Source of the DNA: Desulfobaccales bacterium
GTDB lineage: Bacteria; Desulfobacterota; Desulfobaccia; Desulfobaccales; 0-14-0-80-60-11
DNA: 64,000 nt
Direction of reading: 5' to 3'
Assembly (NCBI GenBank): GCA_041648175.1
Contig: JBAZPO010000007.1
Location: 132,310 to 196,309 of the forward strand
Position 1 is the first letter of the stretch. Every line of letters starts with the position of its first letter. A program made the position numbers and the translations under genes. The notes beneath the pieces are model-generated. The model searched no databases, had not been told where the DNA came from, and saw nothing but the letters and a program-made list of their open reading frames with translations. Positions 33,651 through 42,700 of this stretch are shown here, one piece after another.

Positions 33651-35963
33651 CTGCTCCCCGATCTTCATGGCTGGCACCTGCTCCTGAGACTCCAGGGGCA
33701 GCCTGACGGTGAAGGTCGTTCCCCCTTCCGGAGGGCTGTCGGCGCTGATCGTTCCCCCATGCCGCTGTATCACCCCGTATACGATGGACAATCCCAAACC
33801 CGTACCCTTGCCCGGGGGTTTGGTGGTAAAAAAGGGTTCAAAGATCTTATCCCGGATCGCCATGGGAATACCGCAGCCGGTATCGGTAAACGTCAGGACG
33901 ATCCCGTCTCCGGAGGGTGAGGGCCGACTGGCGATGGTGATCTGCCCCTGGCCGTTCATGGCGTCCGCGGCGTTGAGGAGCAGGTTGGTGAAGACCTGCT
34001 GCAACTGGCCCGGGTCGCCCACAATCTGGGGCAAAAATGGATCCAGGTGTTGGATCACCTTGATATTATGGAAGAAAGCCTGGTGGCTGAGAAGTTCCAC
34101 ACAGCGGTGAAGGATGTCATTGACGTCAAAGAGCTTCTGGTCCCCCAGGGATTGGCGGCTAAAGTCCAGCAGCCGGTGCACGATTTGCTGGCACCGCATA
34201 GTCTGGTTAATAATGATCTCGATATTTTCCCGGTGGACGTCATCCGCGGCCAGGTCCCGTTGCAGCAGTTCGGCGTAAATCAGGATGCCGGCCAGGGGAT
34301 TATTGATTTCATGGGCCACCCCTGCGGACATTCTGCCCAAGGAGGCGATTTTTTCCGTGTGCACCAGCTGCGATTGGGCAGCTTCCAATTCCTGATGCAC
34401 CATGAGGATTTCCCGCAGATCGGAAAAAATTCCCACGCTGCCGGCTACCTGGCCCCGTTCCCGAATAATGGCGGCGGAAAAGTTGACCGGCACTGCCTCA
34501 CCATTTTTATTGATAAAGGTCATCCGGGTGGTATTCAATTTATCCGGCGGACCGTACTCAGCGCTACGCATCCGCCGCATCATCTCGGAGGCCGACTCCA
34601 CGGGATAGAAACGGCGGAAATTCTCAGGGTTGCCGATCATCTCTTCGGCCGTGTATCCCAAGATGCGCTCCGCCCCTTCATTGAAAATCAAAGGCACTCC
34701 CTTGCCGTCCACCACCACGATGCCATCCACGGAATTCTGGATGATGTTGGCAAGAAAGGCATTGGTCTTTTGCAGTTCACGTTCCATAAGAACGCGGCTG
34801 GTGAGGTCCCGCAGATACAAACAGGTCAGGACTTTCTTACCCAGGTGCGAGACAGCCATGCAGGTTTCGAAGACCCGGGGGATGTGGTCCTCATCCTGGG
34901 GCCGGTCCAGGATACTGCAGAAGCGGGTCTCCTGTTGCAGATTCCGGTCAACCAGACTAGCCAGTTCCTGGGCCATATGGAGATGCTGAGGGGTCAGTAC
35001 TTCCCCCAGGTGCATGCCGATGATCCGGCTCCTGGGGACGTTCAAAATTTCTAACATCCGGGTGTTGGCAAAGATGATGCGATAGTTCTCATCCGCCATC
35101 AAAAGCCCTTCCTGGGTCAATTGGGTGAGGAGGTCCAGCTTCTGTTCCGCTTCCACCACCCGGCTAATATCGCGTATGGCCTCGAACCCCCCAATAACCC
35201 GGCCCTCGGAATCAGTTATGACCGAAGCGGAGACCGTCACCTGGACCTCCCGGCCATCGCGCGGCCGGACCACCCGGCGAACCCCGGAGACGGGTTTTTT
35301 CTGCTCCATGACCTGCTTGAGGATGCAATCGCAGGTAGTACACTCAGCGGTGTTGAGCAGTTCCCCGCAAGTCATCCGGCCCACCACCTCGCCGCGGGAG
35401 TAGCCGGTGAGTCTTTCCATGTGGTCATTAATATGGGTGACCATCAAAAAGGGGTCCACCAGGAAAAAAGGCATGGGGAAATTTTCCAGGATGCTGGACA
35501 AGGTGGCCATTTGCTGTTCCATCACCGGGTGGACCAGCAAGTCCGTATGTTCCCGGATGAGGATAAAGCAGCCGGTTTTCTCGTTATCGGCGCCTCGGAT
35601 GGGCGTTGCACTGAGGGAGAGAGGGGAGCCGAGGGGCCAGCGCGCCTTCAGCAACACAGGAACCTGCTTAGGGTTTTCCCCCCTCTGGGGACACCGCTTC
35701 AACCGGGACGCATTTTCTCCGATTTCGGTAATGAGGTGAGTCTCTGAACAAAGAGGGCAGGGGTCCCCCGGACGCAGGCTGCCGCCAAAGAGTTTCTGGG
35801 CGGCGCAGTTGAGAAAGGCCACTTCCCGCTGCTGGTTGGTGATTACCACGGGGTCAGAAAAATCAGTCAGGAGCGGGCCCAGGAATTCCAGCGGCACGGG
35901 TGCTGTCCCCATCGACGCCAATGGATTGGGTTTGCCGCGACGGGCCTGGTCTTCCGGTTTCAT
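33648..35963 (-). CDS. Multi-PAS sensor histidine kinase
   Basis: A protein of 771 residues without membrane helices. Several PAS domains can be traced: about 25-140 (VVITNQQREVAFLNCAAQKL), 155-270 (PFFLVDPFLMVTHINDHMER), 275-395 and 400-510 (GIVVVDGKGVPLIFNEGAER). Cysteine clusters (CPLCSE; CTTCDCILKQ) may carry a redox or metal signal. HisKA has AGVAHEINNPLAGIL, and the ATPase domain has the N, G1 (DTGCGIP) and G2 (GKGTGLGLSI) boxes. It is a cytosolic kinase of the NtrB-like type. No adjacent cognate regulator is fused; the NtrC-type protein two genes downstream is a candidate partner. Confidence 0.93.
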   Translation of the reverse strand: MKPEDQARRGKPNPLASMGTAPVPLEFLGPLLTDFSDPVVITNQQREVAFLNCAAQKLFGGSLRPGDPCPLCSETHLITEIGENASRLKRCPQRGENPKQVPVLLKARWPLGSPLSLSATPIRGADNEKTGCFILIREHTDLLVHPVMEQQMATLSSILENFPMPFFLVDPFLMVTHINDHMERLTGYSRGEVVGRMTCGELLNTAECTTCDCILKQVMEQKKPVSGVRRVVRPRDGREVQVTVSASVITDSEGRVIGGFEAIRDISRVVEAEQKLDLLTQLTQEGLLMADENYRIIFANTRMLEILNVPRSRIIGMHLGEVLTPQHLHMAQELASLVDRNLQQETRFCSILDRPQDEDHIPRVFETCMAVSHLGKKVLTCLYLRDLTSRVLMERELQKTNAFLANIIQNSVDGIVVVDGKGVPLIFNEGAERILGYTAEEMIGNPENFRRFYPVESASEMMRRMRSAEYGPPDKLNTTRMTFINKNGEAVPVNFSAAIIRERGQVAGSVGIFSDLREILMVHQELEAAQSQLVHTEKIASLGRMSAGVAHEINNPLAGILIYAELLQRDLAADDVHRENIEIIINQTMRCQQIVHRLLDFSRQSLGDQKLFDVNDILHRCVELLSHQAFFHNIKVIQHLDPFLPQIVGDPGQLQQVFTNLLLNAADAMNGQGQITIASRPSPSGDGIVLTFTDTGCGIPMAIRDKIFEPFFTTKPPGKGTGLGLSIVYGVIQRHGGTISADSPPEGGTTFTVRLPLESQEQVPAMKIGEQ

Positions 35964-35990
35964 ATCCCGTTCCTTATTTCTTCGGACGCA

Positions 35991-36009
35991 GGGGCGGGGT
36001 CTTCCCGCC
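35991..36009. repeat. Short palindromic repeat related to the 47.4 kb element core
   Basis: GGGGCGGGGTCTTCCCGCC is nearly the same as the inner hairpin of the element at 47.4 kb (GGGGCGGGGTCTCCCCGCC). On the plus strand it is followed by TTGTTTTTC and could end transcription. It sits between two minus-strand genes. Confidence 0.5.
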
Positions 36010-36023
36010 TTGTTTTTCTCATC

Positions 36024-37079
36024 TCAATGCCCGGACGCGGCGGGAGCGTTTTCCACCGGAGCCGCAAAGGTTTTCCCGAGAATCACCTGGGCTGCGGCCA
36101 GTTGGTGCTGTCGAATGATCAACGAGATGGACGAGATCGTGCAACTCAAAGCCAAAAGGGAAATATGGGCCTGCTCCAGGGCCGAAACCAGGGTATGGGC
36201 AATACCGTAGCGGTCGCCGAAATGAGGGCCATGGAGATAAATGCCTGCTACCGGCGTGAGACGCATGGGCCTGAGATCCGGCAGGTGATTTTTCAAAATA
36301 CGCCGGACATCGCTGCCGTGGTCGACCCCACCGGGCTGACGCCGGGCCGTGCTGAACGACAGGATGAATTCCCGGCCCCCGAGCCCCGGCAAGGCCACCA
36401 GAAACGGCACGGCCAGACCCAGGTCTCCCATCTCCATGAGCGCCGCGGCAAAGCCCGCCAGGATGTCCGCGGTGGCGATGCTCATGCCCCAGAGGTCCAG
36501 GTCCGGCTGGGGAATGATCCAATACACCTTATTAATCTTCTCCTGGTAAGTGGCCACCACCTTTTCCAGATATTCCCTGGGAGGGGGCTGGGCCGAAAAA
36601 AATTCCTGGGTAGAGGCAAAGCCCGGAAAACGAAAGTGCTCGAATAATTGTTCCACCGCGGGCTTGATTCTTTTGGACGACAGCACCGCTGAGATGGCGG
36701 AGGGAGAGCTGGCCAGGCCGTGGATCACCACCCGGGCTCTCGCGAGGCTCTTGATGAAGGTGCCGATGACTTCCGGGCGCTTGTCGTGGGGATAAATAGC
36801 CAGAATGGCAGTCCCCGGCTGCAAGGCAAGCCGCGCCTGGGGGTCGGCTTGGGCCTGAAGCAGGGTTAAGGCGGCTTCCCCGACGTTGCCGGCGGTGCAC
36901 ACTACGGCGCGGTCGCCGGCCACATGGGTCAAAAAGGTGAGGTTGATGCGGTGCTGGGCCAGAGGGGCGCACACCGTCGGACCCAAGCGATTGTCTTCCA
37001 TCGGGGAGGAGGACGTAACACAGGCGCCCCCCTCCAGGACTTTAAGGCCACCTATCCTGAGACGGTGAAATTTTTCCAA
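36024..37079 (-). CDS. ACT-domain protein, aspartokinase regulatory-like
   Basis: A protein of 351 residues with a TTG start, the only start that keeps the conserved-looking opening LRIGGLKVLEGG. The C-terminal part holds LHGPHFGDRYGIAHTLVSAL followed by ALSCTISSISLII, a clear ACT fold of the type used in aspartokinase regulation. Around 40-110 is a second ACT-like beta-alpha pattern (INLTFLTHVAGDRAVVCTAG). No kinase catalytic domain is present. It may sense an amino acid and regulate its neighbours. It lies 25 bases after the receiver-protein gene, so they probably share a transcript. Confidence 0.8.
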   Translation of the reverse strand: MEKFHRLRIGGLKVLEGGACVTSSSPMEDNRLGPTVCAPLAQHRINLTFLTHVAGDRAVVCTAGNVGEAALTLLQAQADPQARLALQPGTAILAIYPHDKRPEVIGTFIKSLARARVVIHGLASSPSAISAVLSSKRIKPAVEQLFEHFRFPGFASTQEFFSAQPPPREYLEKVVATYQEKINKVYWIIPQPDLDLWGMSIATADILAGFAAALMEMGDLGLAVPFLVALPGLGGREFILSFSTARRQPGGVDHGSDVRRILKNHLPDLRPMRLTPVAGIYLHGPHFGDRYGIAHTLVSALEQAHISLLALSCTISSISLIIRQHQLAAAQVILGKTFAAPVENAPAASGH

Positions 37080-37103
37080 AGTTCGTCGGATACATGCTCT
37101 TAG

Positions 37104-37484
37104 TTAGAGTAATCTTTGCACTGCTTCCACCAGGGTGGCAGCATCCACGGGTTTGGGAATAAAGTCCTCGGCTTCCACGGCCATCCCCTCCGCATGGCTG
37201 TAGCTGGTGGTAGGCACGGCCTCGCCCACTGCAGTAAGCAGGATAATGGGAATTTCCTGGGTCCACTTATTGGATTTCAACTCCTTACAGAGCTCGTAGC
37301 CATTTTTACGGGGCATCATGACGTCCAAGATTAACACATCCGGACGGCGCTTTTTTATGGCTTCTTCCCCTTCAATTCCGTCGTAAGCCTTCCCCACTTC
37401 GAAGCCCTTGGACTCCAACATCATAGCTACGGTTTCCACCAGATCCGGATCGTCGTCAACGATCAGTATGTACTTTGCAGACAT
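37104..37484 (-). CDS. Stand-alone response regulator receiver (CheY-like)
   Basis: A protein of 126 residues, only a receiver domain. The acidic triad (IVDDDP, residues 9-13) and phospho-acceptor Asp54 (VLILDVMMPRKNG) are intact, and Lys109 lies in FIPKPVD. A strong AAAGGGGAGG ribosome site precedes the ATG. Without an output domain it must act by protein contact, or as a relay between kinases. It lies downstream of the metF operon and upstream of the ACT gene. Confidence 0.93.
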   Translation of the reverse strand: MSAKYILIVDDDPDLVETVAMMLESKGFEVGKAYDGIEGEEAIKKRRPDVLILDVMMPRKNGYELCKELKSNKWTQEIPIILLTAVGEAVPTTSYSHAEGMAVEAEDFIPKPVDAATLVEAVQRLL

Positions 37485-37595
37485 GAGACCTCCCCTTTCA
37501 AGATGAACGTAGTGCCATTATGAACTCAAAATTAGTAAATTACAAGCATGAGGCCCCTTGGACGTTTGAAAAAATATTCAAATGCACCCACTGGT

Positions 37596-38531
37596 TCAAG
37601 CCACTTGTGGCCTGGGAAAGAGGCCGACCCGCTCCACGATTCCCGGGACTTTTTCCTCCCACTCGATGGCCATGATGTGGAAACCCTTGACGCCTTCCAC
37701 TCCTTTCAGTTCCTCGATCTGTTCCACTGCTAGGTTGAGGCCTTCTTCGGCCTGCTTTTCCTTGGGCACCCCGCCGATGCGCCGCACTATCTCATCGGGA
37801 ACATCGATGCCGGGCACCCGTTTCTGCATGTATTTGGCCATGCCCACGTTCTTCATAGGAGTAATGCCCGCCAGGACGGCGACTTTCTCGTGCAAGCCCC
37901 GGTCCACCACCAGTTTCATGAACTCTTTGAATGTGCTCATATTATAAATGCACTGGGTCTGGACGAACTGCACCCCGGCTGCCACCTTTTTGGCCAGCCG
38001 GGCCACTCGCATGGGAACGTTAGGCCCCGCGAAGGGGTTGGCCGCGGCCCCGATGAACATCTGGGGGCGCACCTGGAATTCGAAGCCCCCTAACAGCCTC
38101 CCCTCATCCCGCATCATCTTTACCGTCTGGATGAGCTGGATGGAATCCAGATCAAAGACGTTGGCGCAATTGGCATGGTCGCCAAAGTGCTGGTGGTCGC
38201 CGGTGAGGCAAAGCATATTGTTGATGCCGAAAGACGCGGCCCCCAGGATATCACTCTGGAGGGCAATGCGGTTCCGGTCCCGGGTCACCATCTGCAGCAC
38301 CGGCTCCAACCCCATGAGCTTGAGGCGGATGCAGGCGGCCAGGCTGCAAACCCGGCAGACCGAGGTCTGGTTGTCCGTGACGTTGATGGCGTCCACGTAA
38401 TCTTTGATGAGGTTGCCCTTATGCTCAATCACGGCGCCATCGGCGCTCCGGGGAGGACCGACTTCGGAGGTGATGGCAAAATTGCCCGACGCAATCATCT
38501 TTTGCAGTTTACTGGGAGTAGTCACGCTCAT
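37596..38531 (-). CDS. metF: Methylenetetrahydrofolate reductase (MetF-type), first copy
   Basis: A protein of 311 residues. The beta8-alpha8 flavoprotein signature is clear: FAITSEVGPPRSADG at the N-terminus, NVTDNQTSVCRVCSLAA, the segment LQMVTRDRNRIALQSDIL (18 residues, folate/FAD region), and NMLCLTGDHQHFGDH. The C-terminus reads GFHIMAIEWEEKVPGIVERV. The enzyme reduces methylene-THF to methyl-THF in the methyl branch of the Wood-Ljungdahl pathway or in methionine synthesis. The ATG overlaps the metV stop by four bases. With MetV, MvhD and Hdr/Nuo-like proteins encoded just upstream, a complexed reductase like that of acetogens is likely (inference). Confidence 0.95.
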   Translation of the reverse strand: MSVTTPSKLQKMIASGNFAITSEVGPPRSADGAVIEHKGNLIKDYVDAINVTDNQTSVCRVCSLAACIRLKLMGLEPVLQMVTRDRNRIALQSDILGAASFGINNMLCLTGDHQHFGDHANCANVFDLDSIQLIQTVKMMRDEGRLLGGFEFQVRPQMFIGAAANPFAGPNVPMRVARLAKKVAAGVQFVQTQCIYNMSTFKEFMKLVVDRGLHEKVAVLAGITPMKNVGMAKYMQKRVPGIDVPDEIVRRIGGVPKEKQAEEGLNLAVEQIEELKGVEGVKGFHIMAIEWEEKVPGIVERVGLFPRPQVA

Positions 38532-39196
38532 ATCCGTAAATCCTCTCTGACGATCTTGCGCGGTCCGCCATCCCGGGAGGTCGTCCAGTCTTTGGGATCC
38601 ACAGGTTTTTCAAAGCGGTCCAACTGGCCCAGGGTTTTCAAGCGCTCGTAGATGAGCTCCCAACCGCAAGGGACATCCTTGCTGATTTCGCACTTACCCT
38701 TATCGGAGCCGCCACAAGGGCCGTTGAGCATGCGCTTGGAGCACCGGGCGATGGGGCAGACGCCGCCGGTTTCCGCCAGGATGCAGCGGCCGCAGGCCTG
38801 GCAGCGTTCGGAGTAGACCCCCCGCTCCTCGTTGACCCCCATGAAACAGGTATCCACGCCGGGATAAACGATCTTGTTGTTGTACATCTCGGCCAGGTAC
38901 TGGACGCCGACCCCGCAGGCCAGGGAGACCACCCCGTCATAGGTATCCATCTTGTCGGAAAGTTGCGCCAGGTACTCCTTTTCGCACTGGCGGGTCACAC
39001 TGGTTTCATCAACCTGGGCCTGCCGGCCTGCCTGGGTGTAATAGAGCCTTAAGGCCGAGGCCAGCACCTTGACTTCCTTCAGACCGCCGGCCTCGCATAC
39101 GGTGACGCAGCCGTCGCAACCGGCAATGAGCACTTTGTTGAAGTCTTTGACCAGGTCGAGGACTTCTTCCAGGGGTTTGGGCACTGCTTTGATCAT
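38528..39196 (-). CDS. metV: MetV, zinc/iron-sulfur partner of methylene-THF reductase
   Basis: A protein of 222 residues that matches the MTHFR C-terminal domain family (PF12225). The N-terminal half (VLIAGCDGCVTVCEAGGL) and the C-terminal Cys motifs (CQACGRCILAETGGVCPIAR and CSKRMLNGPCGGSDKGKCEI) suggest iron-sulfur or zinc binding. In acetogens MetV forms a heterodimer with MetF. It overlaps both mvhD (ATGA) and metF (ATGA) by four bases, so the three are translated together. Confidence 0.92.
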   Translation of the reverse strand: MIKAVPKPLEEVLDLVKDFNKVLIAGCDGCVTVCEAGGLKEVKVLASALRLYYTQAGRQAQVDETSVTRQCEKEYLAQLSDKMDTYDGVVSLACGVGVQYLAEMYNNKIVYPGVDTCFMGVNEERGVYSERCQACGRCILAETGGVCPIARCSKRMLNGPCGGSDKGKCEISKDVPCGWELIYERLKTLGQLDRFEKPVDPKDWTTSRDGGPRKIVREDLRI

Positions 39197-39645
39197 GTGG
39201 TTACCTCCGCAATGGGCCTGGGGGCCTTGCCTGTCGCAACTCGAATGGGACTCGGACCCAGTTCCAACACTTTTTCGGTAATCTCCCGGACGATTTCGGC
39301 GAACCGACCGCCCATGCCGGAAGACAGGTTGTACATCGCCAACCGCTCACCGCCAATACCGACTTTATCGAGGATATCTTTCACCCGGTTGACCCGCTTT
39401 TTGGCGTAAAGGTTGCCGACGCTGTAATGACAATCCCCCTCCATGCAACCCACCACCATGACCCCGTCGGCCCCGTATTCAAAGGCCTTGAGCAGGTGCA
39501 TGACGTCCACCTTACCGGTGCACGGGACCTCGATAATCCGCACATTGGGCGGGTACTGCAATCGCATCGAACCTGCCAGGTCCGCAGCGGAATACGCTCA
39601 GTAGTGGCAGCAAAACCCGACGATTTTCGGCTCAAACGGTTCCAT
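39193..39645 (-). CDS. mvhD: MvhD-type hydrogenase/heterodisulfide reductase delta subunit, predicted selenoprotein
   Basis: A protein of 150 residues if the TGA at 39598-39600 is read as selenocysteine. From the ATG at 39645 (GAGGAG ribosome site eight bases upstream) the reading is MEPFEPKIVGFCCHY-U-AYSAADLAG, then MRLQYPPNVRIIEVPCTGKV. In the family the U position is the second Cys of a [2Fe-2S] CxxC-type site. Without recoding, the conserved first 26 residues are lost and only an internal ATG (39567) without a proper context remains. MvhD passes electrons between HdrA and its partner. A short stem-loop follows the UGA (GGACCT-GGC-AGGTTC), a possible SECIS element. Confidence 0.85.
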
Positions 39646-39673
39646 CGGCGGACTCCTCAATATAGAGTTCTCT

Positions 39674-39727
39674 CGTTCCCAAGTTGCACTTGGGAACGCT
39701 TATATGTCGTCCAAGCTGCGCTTGGAC
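39674..39727. repeat. Two adjacent palindromic hairpins between hdrA-like gene and mvhD
   Basis: CGTTCCCAAGT-TGC-ACTTGGGAACG (39674-39698) and GTCCAAGC-TGC-GCTTGGAC (39709-39727) are perfect inverted repeats with the same TGC loop. They share the core CCAAG-TGC-CTTGG and look like copies of one small repeat family. They could form an RNA stem that sets mvhD expression relative to the upstream gene. Confidence 0.7.
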
Positions 39728-39730
39728 TCC

Positions 39731-42700
39731 TCAGTACAAAGTCTTAATCTTGGCGCTGATCTGGTCGTCTTCAAAATGGGCCACCTGGATGACGTTGGCC
39801 GGGCACTCCGACGCACAGGTGCCGCAGCCTTGGCACAGGGCCTCGTTGATCTCCGAAACATTATCCCGGTTGATCTGCGGCACCCCGTAAGGACAGGTCC
39901 GGACGCACACCAGGCAGGCGGCGCAGCGGTCCGGTTCCACATGCGCGGTGACGCCGCTGATAGTCTGGTTGACGTCTGCCAAAAACGCCCCGGCCCGGGA
40001 AGACGCAGCCATGGCCTGGGCGATGCTCTCGCTGATGAGCTTGGGAGAATGGGCCAGGCCGCAGAGGAAGATGCCCTCCGAGGCAAAGTCCACCGGCCGC
40101 AGCTTGGCGTGGGCCTCGATAAAAAACCCGCCGGCGTTCCGGGGGAGTTTCAAGAGCGACGCCAGTTCCTCAGTATCAGCGGCCCGGGCCCCGGCGCTCA
40201 AGATCACCGCATCCACGGCCATGCTGATGGGGCGGCCCAGCACATGGTCCACAAAGGTGACGCTCAACTGGCCGTTGTCATTGGTGACCTGGGGCCCATG
40301 GTCCGGCTCGAACCGGGCAAACAGCACCCCTTTGTCCCGCGCCTCCCGGTAGTAGTCCTCCAGGAAGCCGTAGGTGCGCATATCCCGGTAGAGGATTACC
40401 ACGTCCATGTCGGGATTGAGACCCTTCAACTGCAAGGCATACTTGACCGCGCCCTGGCAGCAGATGCGGCTGCAGTTGGGATTCTCTTCGTTCCGTGAGC
40501 CCACGCACTGCACCATGACCACCCGGTTCCAATCGGCGGCCTCCGTCGGCGCTCGGTGGAGAAAATCGCCCAGTTCCAACTGGGTCATCACCCGGTCATG
40601 TTCGCCGTAGAGAAACTCCTTGGGCTGGTATTCATGGGCGCCGGTGGCCACCACGGTAATCCCGTGATCGATTTTCCGTTCGTACATGCCAGGCCCCACC
40701 AACACTTCCGTAGTGAAGTTCCCTTTATAGCCGCTGAACCCCACCACCAGAGCCCCGGTGAGCACCTGGATCTTGTCGTGGGCCTTCACCCGCTCCACGA
40801 GCCCATCCAGGTAGGTCTGGACGTCCAGGCCCTCGATGGTTTTGTGAATCCGTCGGGCGATGCCGCCCAACTCAGGCTCTTTCTCCAGGAGAATGGTCTC
40901 AAAACCCTGGTCCCCCAGGTTGAGGGCGGCATTGAGACCCGCGACCCCGCCGCCGATGACCAGAGCCCGCTGGTTGATGGTCAGGGGCTTCTCGGCCAAC
41001 GGCTTGAGCAGGGAGGCCCGGGCCACCGCCATGCGCACCAGGTCCTTGGCCTTCTCCGTGGCCTTGTCGTGCTCCTTCATATGCACCCAGGAATCCTGGT
41101 TGCGGATATTGGCCATTTCGAAAAGATACTTGTTCAGGCCAGCGTCAATCAAGGTTTCCCGGAACAGAGCCTCATGGGTGATGGGTGTGCAGGCCGCTAC
41201 CACCACTCGGTTGAGGTTTTGTTCCTCGATGACCTTGGTCATCTGGACCTGAGTATCCTGGGAACAGGTGAACAGGTTGTCTTCCACGTAGGCCACATGG
41301 GGCAGCCTCTTGGCGTAGGCTGAGAGCTCTGGGACGTTGACGATGCCGCCGATGTTGATGCCACAGTTGCAAACGAACACCCCGATGCGGGGTTCGTCTT
41401 CCGGTTTAATGTCTTTGGGCGTAGGGATTTGCCGGGTCTTGGTCTGGGTCCAGCGCACGTTCCCCAGGGTGGCGCTCACTGCGCCGGCTGCCGCGGATGC
41501 CTGCATGACCGATTCGGGGATGTCCTTGGGTCCCTGCATGGCCCCGCAGACATAGATGCCCTCCTTAGAGGCGGACACGGGAGCGATAGGGGAGGTGGCC
41601 ATAAAATCATGGGAATTGGTATCAACCCCCAGGGTTTGGGCCAACTTTTTGGCCAGAGGATTCACTTCCATGCCCACCGACAGCACGACCATATCGAAGG
41701 CTTCGGTCTTCTCTTCCCCGCTTTCGTCGGCATACCGGATGGCTAAGTTGTCACCCTCCAGCGCATCGATGCTGTGAATGCGGGAGCGGATAAACCGCAC
41801 CCCGTGTTCGTCTTTGGCACGGTTGTAGTAGAGTTCGAAATCCTTGCCGAAGGTCCGCATATCCATGAAAAAGATCGCGGTATCCAGCGGATAGGGCGCA
41901 TGCTCCTTGGAGATCACCGCTTCCTTGATGGCATACATGCAGCAGACCGAGGAGCAGTAGGTATGGTACTTCACGTCCCGGGAACCCACGCATTGCAGCC
42001 AGGCGATCTTCTTCGGTTCGGCGTGGTCTGAGGGCCGGACCAGGTGCCCGCCGAAGGGCCCGGAGGCCGAGAGAATCCGCTCGAACTCCAGGGAGGTCAC
42101 CACATTAGGAAGTTTGTCGTATTGGTAGGAGCCGCACTTGTTGGGGTTGAAGGTTTGAAATCCCGGTGACAGGATCACGGCCCCGACTTCCAGGGTGACT
42201 CGCTCATCCTGCATCTTATAGTCTATGGCATCGGCCGGGCAGGCCTTCTCACAGGCCCCGCAATCCCCGGTGAGGAAGTGGACGCAACTGTCTCGTTCAA
42301 TGACCGGGGCGGCCGGGACCGCCTGGGGATAGAGGCGGTAGATGTTCCCCCGGCGGGCCAGACCGGCGTTAAATTCGTCGAGCTTAGGAATCGGGACCTT
42401 GCCGCTAATCTTGGCGATGTCCTTGATGTGGCCGGTAGGGCACACGAACGCGCAGGCGCCGCAGGTTCGGCAGACCTGGGAAAATTCCCCGAAGGGGGTG
42501 GTCACCATGCGGCGGGCGCCCCGGCCGACAATGCCGATGCCCCCCACGCCCTGCAATTCCGAACAAACCCGGGTGCACAGGCCGCAAAGCACACAATCAT
42601 CTTTGCCCTTCGCGAAGCTGGGCTCGTTGACCCCCAGTTGCTTGGCAATTTCCGCCAGGACGGGCACGTCTGGGCAGCGCGACCACAGCAGATCGATGAC

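Noticed and set aside
39565..39567. Internal ATG as the true start of the MvhD gene
   Set aside because: It would remove the conserved N-terminal Cys motif, while an in-frame ATG with a good ribosome site exists upstream of the TGA.
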